23,838 bases of DNA from assembly GCA_028875335.1 (NCBI GenBank), contig JAPPEF010000068.1:1-23838 (forward strand), given 5' to 3'. Position 1 is the first letter of the stretch. Each line of letters begins with the position of its first letter. Below the pieces are notes generated by a model. It was not told where the DNA came from, did not search any database, and saw only the letters and a program-made list of their open reading frames with translations. Made by a program: the position numbers and the translations under genes. This document shows, piece after piece, positions 1 through 8,175 of this stretch. This DNA comes from Gemmatimonadota bacterium. GTDB taxonomy: Bacteria; Latescibacterota; UBA2968; UBA8231.

Positions 1-498
1 AATCGGTTGCGCCTGTTGTAAGTGAGTGTAGCCGGGCAGCACCACGTCGCTGTGCCGCTCGCCCGACGCCAGCAGTACGCCTTGCAGATGGCGAATCTGC
101 GCCTGAAGCGACGCAATCGCGCCCCGCAGGTAGATCCGCTCATCCACGTTGACTTGATCGTTGCGGCTGCGCCCGGTGTGCAGCTTGCCTCCGACCGGAC
201 CAATCAACTCGATCAGCCGCTGCTCCACCGCCATGTGGATGTCTTCAAGCGCGTCGGGGAGCGCGCAGTCTGGGGCTGAAAATTCTTCCTGCACCTGCTT
301 TAGCCCCGCTTCGATCTGCTCCAACTCCCCAGCACTGAGGACGCCGGCCCGCTGCAGGGCGCGGGCGTAGGCCACGCTGCCGGCAATATCGGCCGCCAAC
401 AGCTTGCGATCGAAGCCAATCGAGGCGTTGAAGCGCTCCATCAGCTCGGCCGGCGCGGACTGAAACCGCCCGCCCCAAGGCGTTTGTACCGCGGCCAT
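1..498 (-). CDS. argH: Argininosuccinate lyase, N-terminal part (gene continues past left edge)
   Basis: Cleaves argininosuccinate to arginine and fumarate, the last step of arginine synthesis, in the cytoplasm. The 166 codons present run from the ATG at 498 to the window edge without a stop; family members are about 460 residues, so roughly the first third is here. It opens with the usual N-terminal pattern (PWGGRF, then FNASIGFDRKL), and has the conserved GGKLHTGRSRNDQV stretch near residues 107-120 and PGYTHLQQAQP near 155-165. The start ATG shares one base with the argD stop (TGATG), so translation is probably coupled. It is the fourth gene of argR-argB-argD-argH. The main catalytic signature (SSxMPxKxN) lies outside the window. 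Identification is firm; completeness cannot be judged. Confidence 0.95.
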   Translation of the reverse strand, partial: MAAVQTPWGGRFQSAPAELMERFNASIGFDRKLLAADIAGSVAYARALQRAGVLSAGELEQIEAGLKQVQEEFSAPDCALPDALEDIHMAVEQRLIELIGPVGGKLHTGRSRNDQVNVDERIYLRGAIASLQAQIRHLQGVLLASGERHSDVVLPGYTHLQQAQPI

Positions 499-1694
499 CA
501 GACACCTTGACGCAAGATCTCGTCGAATACATCTACTGCTTCGTCGATGCGATCTCGCTCGACGATCAGCGGCGGCAAGAAGCGCACCACATCGGCCCCG
601 GCCGTGGCCACCAAGATGTCGCGCTGGCGGAAGGCGGCCAGATAGTCGGCAGCCGGCTGGCTGGTGACCGCGCCGGCGATCAGCCCTTTACCGCGGATTT
701 CGGCAATGTGCTCAGGCCAGCGCTGTTGCAACTTTTGCAGGCGATCGATCAGGTGTTCGCCTTTTTCGCGCACCCCGTCGATAAAACCCGGCTCCAACAG
801 CTTGTCCAAAACCGCGGTCGCCGCGGCGCAGGCCACGGGGTTGGCACCGAACGTCGCGGCGTGATCGCCAGCCTCAATGGCGTCGGCCACCTTCTGCCGC
901 AAGAGCGCGACGCCGATTGGCAAGCCGCCGCCGAGGGCCTTGGCCAAGGTCATAATATCCGGCTCAACCTCGTACTGTTGATGGGCCCATAGCGAACCCA
1001 AGCGCCCGCACCCCACTTGGATCTCGTCGAAGACCAGCAGCATCTCCCGCTCGTCGCACAGGTGCCTCAGCCCGGTGAGAAACTCCGCAGTCGCGGCGTG
1101 GATTCCACCCTCGGCCTGCACCGGCTCAACCAAAATCGCACAAGTCTGATCCGTAACCAGCGACTCCACCGAGGCCAAATCGTTGAATTGGGCGAAGTCG
1201 ATGCCCGGCAGCAACGGCTCAAACCCCTTGTGGTACTTGGGCTGGCCGGTCGTCGAGATGGAGCCATACGTCCGCCCGTGAAATGAATTTTCAAAGGCGA
1301 TGAGGCGGTTTTTGGGCTGGTCGTGGGTGGTGTTGCCCCACTTGCGGCAGAACTTGAGCGAGGCCTCCCACGCCTCGGTGCCGCTGTTGCAGAAGAACAC
1401 CCGGTCGGCAAACGAGTGCTCGACTAGCCGCTTTGCCACCTCGACCGAAGGGATTGTGTGGTAGAGATTGGACACGTGCATCAGCTTGGCGGCCTGTGCC
1501 TCAATGGCCTTGAGCACCTCGTAGTCGCCGTAGCCCAACGCGTTGACTGCCAAGCCACTGACAAAATCGAGGTAGCGGTTGCCGTCCATATCGAAGAGAT
1601 AGACCCCATTGCCCCGCTCCAGTACGAACTCGGGCCGGCCGTAGGTCTGCAAAATGTATTGCGCCTCGCCCTTGATAATGTCTTCGGTTTTCAT
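498..1694 (-). CDS. argD: Acetylornithine aminotransferase
   Basis: Class III PLP-dependent aminotransferase, 398 residues, converting N-acetylglutamate semialdehyde to N-acetylornithine; many members also act in lysine synthesis. Visible landmarks are the cofactor-binding NSGTEAWEASLK segment (about 103-114, where NSGAEANEAALK is common), ENSFHGRTYGS (about 135-145), VFDEIQVGCGR (about 221-231) and the PLP lysine K252 in LAKALGGG. I chose the ATG at 1694 because a GGAG ribosome site sits 7-8 bases upstream and the protein begins at the usual family position; the frame stays open further upstream but that part reads into argB. It follows argB after 16 bases and its stop overlaps the argH start. 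An ornithine or succinylornithine aminotransferase is less likely given the operon. Confidence 0.95.
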   Translation of the reverse strand: MKTEDIIKGEAQYILQTYGRPEFVLERGNGVYLFDMDGNRYLDFVSGLAVNALGYGDYEVLKAIEAQAAKLMHVSNLYHTIPSVEVAKRLVEHSFADRVFFCNSGTEAWEASLKFCRKWGNTTHDQPKNRLIAFENSFHGRTYGSISTTGQPKYHKGFEPLLPGIDFAQFNDLASVESLVTDQTCAILVEPVQAEGGIHAATAEFLTGLRHLCDEREMLLVFDEIQVGCGRLGSLWAHQQYEVEPDIMTLAKALGGGLPIGVALLRQKVADAIEAGDHAATFGANPVACAAATAVLDKLLEPGFIDGVREKGEHLIDRLQKLQQRWPEHIAEIRGKGLIAGAVTSQPAADYLAAFRQRDILVATAGADVVRFLPPLIVERDRIDEAVDVFDEILRQGV

Positions 1695-1710
1695 GGTTTT
1701 CTCCGTCGTC

Positions 1711-2598
1711 CTACTGGACAATTTGGGTGCCAATACCCTGCCGGGTGTAAAATTCAAGCAACATCGCATGCGGCACGCGCCCGTCAATGACGTGGGTTTT
1801 GCGCACGCCGGCTTTGACGGACTTGACACAGGCTTCGACCTTGGGAATCATTCCGCCGCAGATCACGTCTTGGTCAATCAACTCGCCCACCTCAGAGACA
1901 TGCACGGTTGATAGCAGGGACGAATCATCTGCGAGATCGCGCATAATGCCCTGTACGTCCGTTAAAAAAACCAATTTCTCAGCGTGTAGAGCTGCGGCGA
2001 TTTCCCCAGCCGCCGTATCGGCATTGACATTGAAGCTCTCGCCCTCCGGACCGCGACCAATCGGCGCAACCACCGGGATCATGCCCTTGTCTATCAAGTC
2101 CAACAAAGGCGCGGTATCCACATGCTCGACATCGCCGACATAGCCGATATCCATGACTCCACCGTCGGTTTGAACCCAGTGCTTGCGCACCTGCATGATC
2201 CCGGCATCCTTGGCCGAGACACCCAAGGCCCGCCCGTCTAGCACGCCAATCTCGCGGACGATCCGAGCGTTAACCTCGCCAAAGAGCACATCCTCAACCA
2301 CCTTCATCGTCGCCGCATCTGTCACCCGCAGCCCATTTACGCGCTGACTCTCAATGCCCAACTCTTGCAGGCGGCGGTTGATGGCTGGGCCGCCGCCGTG
2401 GACCACGACCGGACGGATGCCGACCGTCTGCATAAAGACGATGTCCTTGTACACAGTATCCCCGCTGCCCATAGTGCTACCGCCGTATTTGACGACCATC
2501 ACTTTGCCGCGGAATTCCTGTAAATAAGGCAGAGCCTCTAGCAGGGTCTCGGCTTTGCCGATCTGGACCTGCAAATCCTGCAAGACTTCGGTGTCCAT
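1711..2598 (-). CDS. argB: Acetylglutamate kinase
   Basis: Amino-acid kinase family, 295 residues; phosphorylates N-acetylglutamate with ATP, the second and usually committed step of arginine synthesis. Seen: VVKYGGSTMG near residue 35 (canonical VIKYGGNAM, with the phosphate-binding lysine), VVVHGGGPAINRRL near 66-79, a nucleotide-site segment around FLTDVQGI, and PHAMLLEFYTRQGIGT near the C-terminus. A helix of about 25 residues precedes the first strand (ETLLEALPYLQEF); that N-terminal helix is typical of hexameric, arginine-inhibited kinases, so feedback inhibition is inferred. The start ATG at 2598 is preceded by GAGGAG and overlaps the argR stop by one base, so it is preferred over the in-frame upstream codon six residues earlier. 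Confidence 0.96.
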   Translation of the reverse strand: MDTEVLQDLQVQIGKAETLLEALPYLQEFRGKVMVVKYGGSTMGSGDTVYKDIVFMQTVGIRPVVVHGGGPAINRRLQELGIESQRVNGLRVTDAATMKVVEDVLFGEVNARIVREIGVLDGRALGVSAKDAGIMQVRKHWVQTDGGVMDIGYVGDVEHVDTAPLLDLIDKGMIPVVAPIGRGPEGESFNVNADTAAGEIAAALHAEKLVFLTDVQGIMRDLADDSSLLSTVHVSEVGELIDQDVICGGMIPKVEACVKSVKAGVRKTHVIDGRVPHAMLLEFYTRQGIGTQIVQ

Positions 2599-3065
2599 CA
2601 GTTCTCCTCGCCGCACACCGCGTTGATCTTATCGACTAACTTCGCCGCATCTTGCTCGGAACGAGTGACGATAAAGATCGTGTTTTCACCGGCAAGCGTG
2701 CCCGCGACCTCAGCCCAACCAATTCGATCAATGGCCTCGCAGACGCTTTGGGCATGCCCCGACGCAGTGCGCACCAGCACCATGTTGATCACCTGTTCGG
2801 TCTGGACCAAAAAGTCCTGCAACTCTCTCTCTAGGAGGTGCAGGTCGCGCAACGTGGAACCAGCTTCGGGCAGCGTATAGCGAAATCCCCCATCGGCTTG
2901 GGGCACCCGGACTACGCCTATTTCGCGCAAGTCTTTCGACAAGGTCGACTGGCTGACCTCAATGCCTTGTTGCTGGAGGACCTCGGCTAATTTTTCGTGC
3001 GTATCAATGGTCCTTCTGTAGAGCAGCTCCCGTATGCGGGTCTGCCGCATCTGTTTATTTCTCAT
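2598..3065 (-). CDS. argR: Arginine repressor ArgR/AhrC
   Basis: Hexameric, arginine-dependent transcription factor of the ArgR/AhrC family, 155 residues, the usual length. The N-terminal winged helix-turn-helix is clear (RIRELLYRR at 10-18, SQSTLSKDLREIG at 38-50), and the C-terminal arginine-binding domain has SGHAQSVCEAID (102-113) and GTLAGENTIF (122-131). The normal family motif is GTxAGDDT; here the two aspartates are Glu127 and Asn128, which is unusual at a ligand-contact site. The start is uncertain: the ATG at 3065 aligns with family N-termini but has no ribosome site and lies inside a palindrome, while the ATG at 3050 has only a weak GAG upstream. As first gene of the arg operon behind an operator-like palindrome, it most likely represses itself and argBDH. 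Confidence 0.94.
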   Translation of the reverse strand: MRNKQMRQTRIRELLYRRTIDTHEKLAEVLQQQGIEVSQSTLSKDLREIGVVRVPQADGGFRYTLPEAGSTLRDLHLLERELQDFLVQTEQVINMVLVRTASGHAQSVCEAIDRIGWAEVAGTLAGENTIFIVTRSEQDAAKLVDKINAVCGEEN

Positions 3066-3077
3066 AATTTTTATTAT
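3064..3077. promoter_or_regulatory. Second, weaker ARG-box-like palindrome
   Basis: A 14-bp perfect inverted repeat ATAAT-N4-ATTAT has its centre 20 bp from the stronger palindrome, on the same helical face. Paired ARG boxes two to three bases apart are typical of ArgR operators. It runs into the argR start codon at 3065, so a bound repressor would also cover the initiation region. The arms lack TGA, so the call is tentative. Confidence 0.4.
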
Positions 3078-3081
3078 TTAA

Positions 3082-3099
3082 TTGAAATAAAAATTTCAA
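3082..3099. promoter_or_regulatory. Probable ArgR operator (perfect palindrome)
   Basis: An 18-bp perfect inverted repeat, TTGAAAT-N4-ATTTCAA, overlaps the -10 region and expected start site of the argR promoter. The AT-rich core and TGAA/TTCA arms resemble ARG boxes, although the arms sit one base further out than in the E. coli consensus (TGAAT-N4-ATTCA). Position and symmetry fit autorepression by ArgR. Confidence 0.55.
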
Positions 3100-3126
3100 A
3101 TTAGAGTACTGCCGGGACTGTGTCAA
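3097..3126 (-). promoter_or_regulatory. Promoter of the argRBDH operon
   Basis: On the minus strand a perfect -35 hexamer TTGACA (3126-3121) is followed, after exactly 17 bases, by TAATTTG (3103-3097). TAATTT is a weak match to TATAAT, but the same heptamer at the same spacing occurs before tilS. A transcript would start near 3091, about 26 bases before the argR start. The 18-bp palindrome at 3082-3099 overlaps the end of the -10 element. Seen directly as sequence; promoter activity is inference. Confidence 0.65.
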
Positions 3127-3154
3127 GCAAAGTGCAACCGCGCCGCGCTCGGCC

Positions 3155-3925
3155 CTAGGCCATCTGCTCTTGCAGACGCAGCTTGAGTTGCCGACGGTCC
3201 AACCCCCGCCAAAAAACTCCGCCAATGGCCAGCGAAATGGTGCTGTTCTCCTCGGAGACGACGATAACTACCGCGTCCGATTCCTGCGATAGGCCCAATG
3301 CCGCCCGATGGCGGGTTCCCAACCGCTGGTCTTCAACCTCTTCGGGCAAAGGCAAGGTACAGCGGGCCGCTACCAAGCGCTCGCCCTGGATGACGACAGC
3401 TCGGTCGTGCAGCGGGGTTCGCGGGCTGAAGATTGTGGCCAGCAAATCATCCGACACCTCCGAGTTCAAAGGCACGCCGGTATCAATGATCTGCCTGATC
3501 TGGACTTGGCGCACCAGCACGATCAGCGCCCCGTACCCCAAGTCGGCCAAGCGCCCCACTCCGCTGACAACCTCGTCAATGACCCGTGCCGTCTCGGCTT
3601 TGTAAAACCAGCGGAACGCCGGGGTCTGTCCCAAGACTTGGAGGAGCCGTCGCAACTCGGGCTGGAAGAGGATGACCAGCAGAATCAACAAGATAGAACG
3701 CGCCTGCTCCAAAAGCCAAGACAGGGCGCTCATCTTGAGCCAAGGCGCAGCCAAGGCCACGATCACCATTAGCAGCAGCCCGGCGACCATGTGCGCGGCT
3801 CGGGTTTCCTTGATCAGGGAGAGCAAGCGAAAAAAGATAAAGGCCACCAGCAGGATATCCACTACCGAGGTCAGCGAGACGGGCAGAAAGCCGAAGAGGT
3901 GGAACAGAACCGGGTCTTTTAGCAC
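3155..3925 (-). CDS. cdaA: Diadenylate cyclase, CdaA type, membrane-bound
   Basis: DisA_N/DAC-domain protein, 256 residues, that would make c-di-AMP from two ATP at the inner membrane. The N-terminal third holds three hydrophobic helices (about 13-35, 44-60, 66-86), then FQPELRR (87-93), as in CdaA. The catalytic domain has GYGALIVL (130-137), TGVPLNSEVS, PLHDRAVVI (171-179) and GTRHRAA (203-209). The second conserved motif RHR is intact, but the first, normally DGA, reads D174-R175-A176. The GTG start at 3925 is chosen because GGAG lies 9 bases upstream and the length then fits the family; it overlaps the end of folP by 7 bases. The partners CdaR and GlmM, common beside cdaA in Firmicutes, are absent from this side. 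Confidence 0.92.
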   Translation of the reverse strand: MLKDPVLFHLFGFLPVSLTSVVDILLVAFIFFRLLSLIKETRAAHMVAGLLLMVIVALAAPWLKMSALSWLLEQARSILLILLVILFQPELRRLLQVLGQTPAFRWFYKAETARVIDEVVSGVGRLADLGYGALIVLVRQVQIRQIIDTGVPLNSEVSDDLLATIFSPRTPLHDRAVVIQGERLVAARCTLPLPEEVEDQRLGTRHRAALGLSQESDAVVIVVSEENSTISLAIGGVFWRGLDRRQLKLRLQEQMA

Positions 3926-4767
3926 GGTGCTTGGCTCCGCACGGCTTCGACTAAGCGGACGGTCCGTAGCGTCGCGGCCACGTCGTGGACTCGCAGCACG
4001 TGGACGCCGGCCCGAGCCGCTAGAGCCGCCGCCGCCAAGCTGCCCTCCAAGCTCTCGGCGGCCGAGAGCCCGAGCGTCTTCCAGATAAAGGACTTGCGCG
4101 AAGCACCCGCTACTAACGGACACCCTAAGTCTAAGAAGCGCTCTAGCATCCTCAACAAGGCGAGATTTCCCTCCCGCGACTTGCCGAATCCCAAGCCCGG
4201 ATCCACAGCCACGCGCTCAACGCCTTGGGCGTGGGCAACGCATACGCGCTCTTCTAGAAAGGAGTACACCGTCCCGAGCAAGTCGTCGTAGTGGGTATTC
4301 TGCTGCATGGTAGCCGCCATGCCCCGGCGGTGCATCAGTACCACGGGGACGTTAGCCCGTGCGGCGACCTCGGCCATGGCCGGATCGTGCCGCAGGGCGC
4401 TAATGTCGTTGATGATATCGGCCCCCACCTCAAGGGCCCGGCGCGCCACTTCGGCCTTGACCGTGTCAACCGAGATGGGCACATCGCTCTGGCGGCGGAG
4501 ACCCTCGACGACCGGAAGAACACGGGCGCACTCCTCGGCGACCGAGACCTCCTCGGCGACCCCGTACATCGGCGGTCGCGACGATTCACCACCAATATCT
4601 ACGATTGCCGCCCCTTCCTCCACCATCTCCAAGCCGCGCTTCACCGCAGCCTGCGGCTCGCAGTAGCGACCCCCGTCGTAAAACGAATCGGGCGTCGCAT
4701 TAAGGACGCCCATGATCTGTACCTGGTCGACAAAGTGGAGGGTACGACTTCCCAACTCCCAGATCAC
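3919..4767 (-). CDS. folP: Dihydropteroate synthase
   Basis: TIM-barrel enzyme, 282 residues, condensing p-aminobenzoate with hydroxymethyl-dihydropterin diphosphate to give dihydropteroate in folate synthesis; it is the sulfonamide target. Signatures seen: IMGVLNATPDSFYDGG (18-33), DIGGESSRP (57-65, usually DIGGESTRPG), SVDTVKAEVA (about 99-108), ADIINDISAL, DPGLGFGKSREGN and AGASRKSF. The start is GTG at 4767, sharing four bases (GTGA) with the ftsH stop, so translation is coupled. Placement after ftsH is a classic arrangement in many bacteria. The preceding pathway enzymes folB and folK are in the other operon at 13445-14312. Confidence 0.96.
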   Translation of the reverse strand: MIWELGSRTLHFVDQVQIMGVLNATPDSFYDGGRYCEPQAAVKRGLEMVEEGAAIVDIGGESSRPPMYGVAEEVSVAEECARVLPVVEGLRRQSDVPISVDTVKAEVARRALEVGADIINDISALRHDPAMAEVAARANVPVVLMHRRGMAATMQQNTHYDDLLGTVYSFLEERVCVAHAQGVERVAVDPGLGFGKSREGNLALLRMLERFLDLGCPLVAGASRKSFIWKTLGLSAAESLEGSLAAAALAARAGVHVLRVHDVAATLRTVRLVEAVRSQAPC

Positions 4768-6701
4768 GCCTCATCCTCGTCGCTCAAGGCGCGCACCGGT
4801 TCGCGAGCGAGAGGCTCTCCAGCCAAGACTTGGTCGATCTCCGCGTCGTCGAGGACCTCGTATGAGAGGAGCGCGCGGGCCAAGGAGTGCAGCTTGTCCT
4901 CCTTTTCCCCGAGGATGCGCAGCGCGGTTTCCTCGGCCGCCACCACTAGCTTGCGGATCTCGCGATCGACGGCTTGGGCTGTCTCCTCGCTCAGGTGGCG
5001 GCTGCGGGTGAATTCCTTGCCGAGGAAGACCTCGTCGTCGCCGCCGCCCAACGAGAGGGGGCCAAGCTCTTCGTTCATACCCCACTCGCAGACCATCGAA
5101 CGAGCCAAGCGCGTCACTTGCTGGTAGTCGCCTTGGGCTCCAGTCGAGCGCTCGGCAAAGATCAATTTCTCGGCTGCGCAACCGCCCAGCGCCGTGGCCA
5201 AATGAGCCTTTAGCCGCGTCTCGGTAAGCGAACGCCGTTCATCGGCTAGAAAGGAAACCATTCCCATGGCCTGCCCGCGCGGGATAATGGTGGCCTTGCC
5301 GATGGCCGGGCCGCCTTTGATGCTCTTGGCAACCAAGGCGTGGCCCGCTTCGTGGTAGGCCGAAAGCCGCTGATCCTCCTCGGTCAGGACCATGCTGCGG
5401 CGCTCGGCCCCGAGCATCACCTTGTCTTTGGCCGCCTCAAAGTCGCCCATGTCAACGGTCTTGCGATCGCGCCGCGAGGCCAGTAAGGCCGCTTCGTTGA
5501 CCAAGTTCTCCAAGTCGGCTCCGGAAAGCCCCGGCGTGCCCTGCGCCACCTTTTGCAAATCGACGTCTGGGTCCAGCGGCACTTTGCGCACATGGACTTT
5601 GAGTACGCCCTCCCGCCCTCTGACGTCGGGCAGGTCAACCACCACCCGGCGGTCGAAACGACCGGGCCGCAACAGCGCTGGATCGAGTACGTCTGGGCGA
5701 TTGGTCGCGGCGATGAGAATGACGCCGTCATTGGACTCAAAGCCGTCCATTTCCACTAGAAGCTGATTGAGGGTTTGCTCGCGCTCGTCGTGACCACCGC
5801 CAATCCCCGCGCCTCGGTGGCGGCCCACCGCGTCGATCTCATCAACGAAGATTAGGCACGGGGCATTGGTCTTGCCCTGTTCAAAGAGGTCGCGCACGCG
5901 CGAAGCTCCGACGCCGACAAACATCTCGACGAAATCCGAGCCGCTAATCGAAAAGAAGGGCACGCCTGCTTCGCCAGCCACTGCGCGCGCCAAGTGCGTC
6001 TTGCCCGTGCCCGGCGGCCCGATCATCAAGACGCCCTTGGGAATCCGCCCGCCGAGGCGCTGAAATCGGTGGGGATCCTTGAGAAATTCAATGATCTCCT
6101 CCAACTCCTTCTTGGCCTCGTCGGCCCCGGCCACGTCGGCAAAGGTCGTCTTGCGCTTGTCTTCCATTAGGAGCTTGGCCCGGCTCTTGCCAAAGGAAAA
6201 CAGCCCGCGCGCGCCGCCCTGCATCTGCCGCAACATGAATATCCAGAAGGCGATAAACAGCAGCCACGGCAAAAAGCTGAAGAGGAAATTGTACCAGCGA
6301 AAGGGTTCTTCCTCAAAGCGAAAATCGACCCCTTGTTCCCCCCACTCGCGCTTGGTCTCCGAGTCTATTGGACCCAAGTTGACCATAAAACGGGTCCCAT
6401 CGTGTAAGACTCCCTTGAACTCGCGCTCGCCGACGATGACGGCCTCGGCGATGCGGCCATCCTCCAAGTATTGGCGGTATTCCTTGTAGGAGACGAGCTG
6501 AGGATCGGGGGGTTTGCTGCCAAGGAACTTGACGGTGAAGATCATCACCAACACGAAGAACAGCCAAAACGCTTGGGTCCGCGAGGGGCGGCGCCAGCGG
6601 CGTGGCCTGTCTTCGCCGTCGCCCTGCTGGCTGTCCAGCCCGCGATCGTCCCTAAGGCGCGTGGGTCGCTCTTCTTGGTCCTGCTTTTTTGGTCCCTCCA
6701 T
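4764..6701 (-). CDS. ftsH: ATP-dependent zinc metalloprotease FtsH
   Basis: Inner-membrane AAA protease, 645 residues, that extracts and degrades membrane and short-lived cytoplasmic proteins. Order of parts: a charged N-terminal extension of about 40 residues (longer than in E. coli), transmembrane helix 44-61, a periplasmic domain, a second helix about 138-157, the AAA module with Walker A GPPGTGKT (228-235), Walker B LIFVDEID (283-290) and second region of homology ATNRP...GRFDRR (332-352), and the zinc site HEAGH (450-454) with the third ligand D525 in STGAQGDYQ (commonly STGASNDI). All catalytic residues are present. It starts 15 bases after tilS with no strong ribosome site, and overlaps folP at its end. 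The tilS-ftsH neighbourhood is widely conserved. Confidence 0.97.
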   Translation of the reverse strand: MEGPKKQDQEERPTRLRDDRGLDSQQGDGEDRPRRWRRPSRTQAFWLFFVLVMIFTVKFLGSKPPDPQLVSYKEYRQYLEDGRIAEAVIVGEREFKGVLHDGTRFMVNLGPIDSETKREWGEQGVDFRFEEEPFRWYNFLFSFLPWLLFIAFWIFMLRQMQGGARGLFSFGKSRAKLLMEDKRKTTFADVAGADEAKKELEEIIEFLKDPHRFQRLGGRIPKGVLMIGPPGTGKTHLARAVAGEAGVPFFSISGSDFVEMFVGVGASRVRDLFEQGKTNAPCLIFVDEIDAVGRHRGAGIGGGHDEREQTLNQLLVEMDGFESNDGVILIAATNRPDVLDPALLRPGRFDRRVVVDLPDVRGREGVLKVHVRKVPLDPDVDLQKVAQGTPGLSGADLENLVNEAALLASRRDRKTVDMGDFEAAKDKVMLGAERRSMVLTEEDQRLSAYHEAGHALVAKSIKGGPAIGKATIIPRGQAMGMVSFLADERRSLTETRLKAHLATALGGCAAEKLIFAERSTGAQGDYQQVTRLARSMVCEWGMNEELGPLSLGGGDDEVFLGKEFTRSRHLSEETAQAVDREIRKLVVAAEETALRILGEKEDKLHSLARALLSYEVLDDAEIDQVLAGEPLAREPVRALSDEDEA

Positions 6702-6716
6702 GACAGCTACTCTAGG

Positions 6717-8087
6717 TCAATCGCCGTCCCAATGCCTCAGCGTACACAAGGCGATGCGGCGCGTAGTAGATTTTATTCTGAAGGCATTACTAGAACGCAG
6801 GGGCGCGACCCAAGCTATTTCCTCTCCCCGGGTCAGCACCAACACTTCGTCGCGTGAGATTTTCGGCCACTTGGCGTCGATGAGAAAGTCACTCAGTTTT
6901 TTGTGCCCTTCCATGCCCAGCGGCTGGAAGCGATCACCCGGCCGCAGGCTGCGCACTTGCACCCGCACGCCGAGGCGATCCGCGTCTAAAGCAACCTGCG
7001 CGCCCCCTAACTGGGCCTTGTCGAAGTGCTCCGGGGAAACTACTTGGACGCGGATTTTCACGCCGTGCTCTCTCAACACGAGCACGCCGGGTATGTCGAA
7101 GCTGCGCGCGACCGGCGGCCGCTGACCGCGACGCAGGATATAGCGCGTGCCGCAACCCTGCCCCTTCAGTCCAGCACCCAACACCCGCAGGCGCTTGTCG
7201 CCGGCCCCAATCCAGCCCCGCACTTGCTCGACGCGGACAAAATCAAAAGGGCCATCTACGGCGAGGCCCTGGAGCGCAGCGCGCAGCACGCGCCTTTGTA
7301 TGGCTATATGATAAGCGAGAAGCCTAGTACTATCAAGGACCACCTTGTCGTTGCAACGCTCACAAACCACTGTATCTAAAGCCTCTTGGGTTAACTCCGC
7401 AAGCAAGTCGTCCTCGGCTTTGAGCAACGCGGCCGTGCGATTTAGAACCTCGGCGATGTTAGGATTATAGCTCTTGAGCAAGGGCATTAGTTCCCCGCGC
7501 ACCCGATTGCGCAAAAAGCGCGGGTCGCGGTTGGATGGATCCTCTCGGTAGCGCAAGCCTCGCTGGCGCGCGTATTTCTCGATTTCAGCGCGCCGCACGC
7601 GCAGCAGCGGCCGCAAATAGCGGCCCTCGCGCGCAATCTCCATGCCCCCTAAACCGGTGGCACCGCTGCCGCGCAACAGGCGCAAGATCACGGTCTCGGC
7701 CTGATCATTGGCGTGGTGCCCCAAGGCGATGAACTCGGCCCCGACCCGGTCGGCAACTTGGTCGAGAAAGGCGTAGCGCTGCTGCCGACCTGCTTCCTCC
7801 AGCGACAAACCCTCGGTTCGGGCGTACCCCCCCACGTCGCGCCGCTCTATCGAGTAGGACAGCCCGCGCCGTTTCGCCTCGTCGCCGACAAAGCGGCTGT
7901 CGGCCGCCGAATCCGGCCGCAGTGCGTGGTCCAAGTGCGCCACGTGCAACCGGTGCCCTAGGCCATCCAAGACATTGAGCAGCACGGTCGAATCGACGCC
8001 GCCCGACGCAGCGACGACTAAGCTAGCATCGGCCTCCAAGCCCGCTTCCTCTAGCACTTGCCGCACACTGGCGACTATGGGTTCCAT
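6717..8087 (-). CDS. tilS: tRNA(Ile)-lysidine synthase
   Basis: PP-loop ATPase, 456 residues, that converts the wobble cytidine of the AUA-reading tRNA(Ile) to lysidine, an essential decoding step. Seen: the ATP motif SGGVDS (28-33), HLDHALRPDSAADSRF, GHHANDQAETVILRLLRGSG, RPLLRVRRAEIEKYA, and the C-terminal substrate domain with RPGDRFQPLGM and KKLSDFLIDAKWP. I prefer the ATG at 8087 (GGGA and GAAGG precede it); an ATG at 8102 adds five residues, and an open TTG at 8132 is unlikely. It is the first gene of tilS-ftsH-folP-cdaA and diverges from lexA. Ends 15 bases before ftsH. Confidence 0.95.
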   Translation of the reverse strand: MEPIVASVRQVLEEAGLEADASLVVAASGGVDSTVLLNVLDGLGHRLHVAHLDHALRPDSAADSRFVGDEAKRRGLSYSIERRDVGGYARTEGLSLEEAGRQQRYAFLDQVADRVGAEFIALGHHANDQAETVILRLLRGSGATGLGGMEIAREGRYLRPLLRVRRAEIEKYARQRGLRYREDPSNRDPRFLRNRVRGELMPLLKSYNPNIAEVLNRTAALLKAEDDLLAELTQEALDTVVCERCNDKVVLDSTRLLAYHIAIQRRVLRAALQGLAVDGPFDFVRVEQVRGWIGAGDKRLRVLGAGLKGQGCGTRYILRRGQRPPVARSFDIPGVLVLREHGVKIRVQVVSPEHFDKAQLGGAQVALDADRLGVRVQVRSLRPGDRFQPLGMEGHKKLSDFLIDAKWPKISRDEVLVLTRGEEIAWVAPLRSSNAFRIKSTTRRIALCTLRHWDGD

Positions 8088-8145
8088 GGCCTTCGTTCCC
8101 ATCGTGCAAAAACAGAAAATTCCCCTGAACAAGTAATGAGGAGGG

Positions 8146-8175
8146 CAAATTAGACGAAGAGGTGCCCCTTGACAA
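8146..8175 (-). promoter_or_regulatory. Promoter of tilS-ftsH-folP-cdaA
   Basis: Minus strand: TTGTCA (8175-8170), a 17-base spacer, then TAATTTG (8152-8146), the same heptamer and spacing as upstream of argR. Transcription would begin near 8140, giving a leader of about 40-55 bases. Its -35 overlaps the lexA -35 by five bases on the opposite strand. Activity is inferred. Confidence 0.55.

Noticed and set aside
3127..3154. GC-rich GCCG-N4-CGGC hairpin after cdaA
   Set aside because: Only four pairs and no T-run; not enough to call a terminator.
4291..5127. 278-codon open frame on the plus strand opposite folP and ftsH
   Set aside because: It is antisense to two well-conserved genes, has no recognisable motif, and long open frames on the opposite strand are expected at this GC.
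8136..8153. Five-codon plus-strand mini-frame (ATG AGG AGG ...) upstream of lexA
   Set aside because: It lies upstream of the lexA -35 and so would not be in the transcript; it overlaps the tilS -10 instead.
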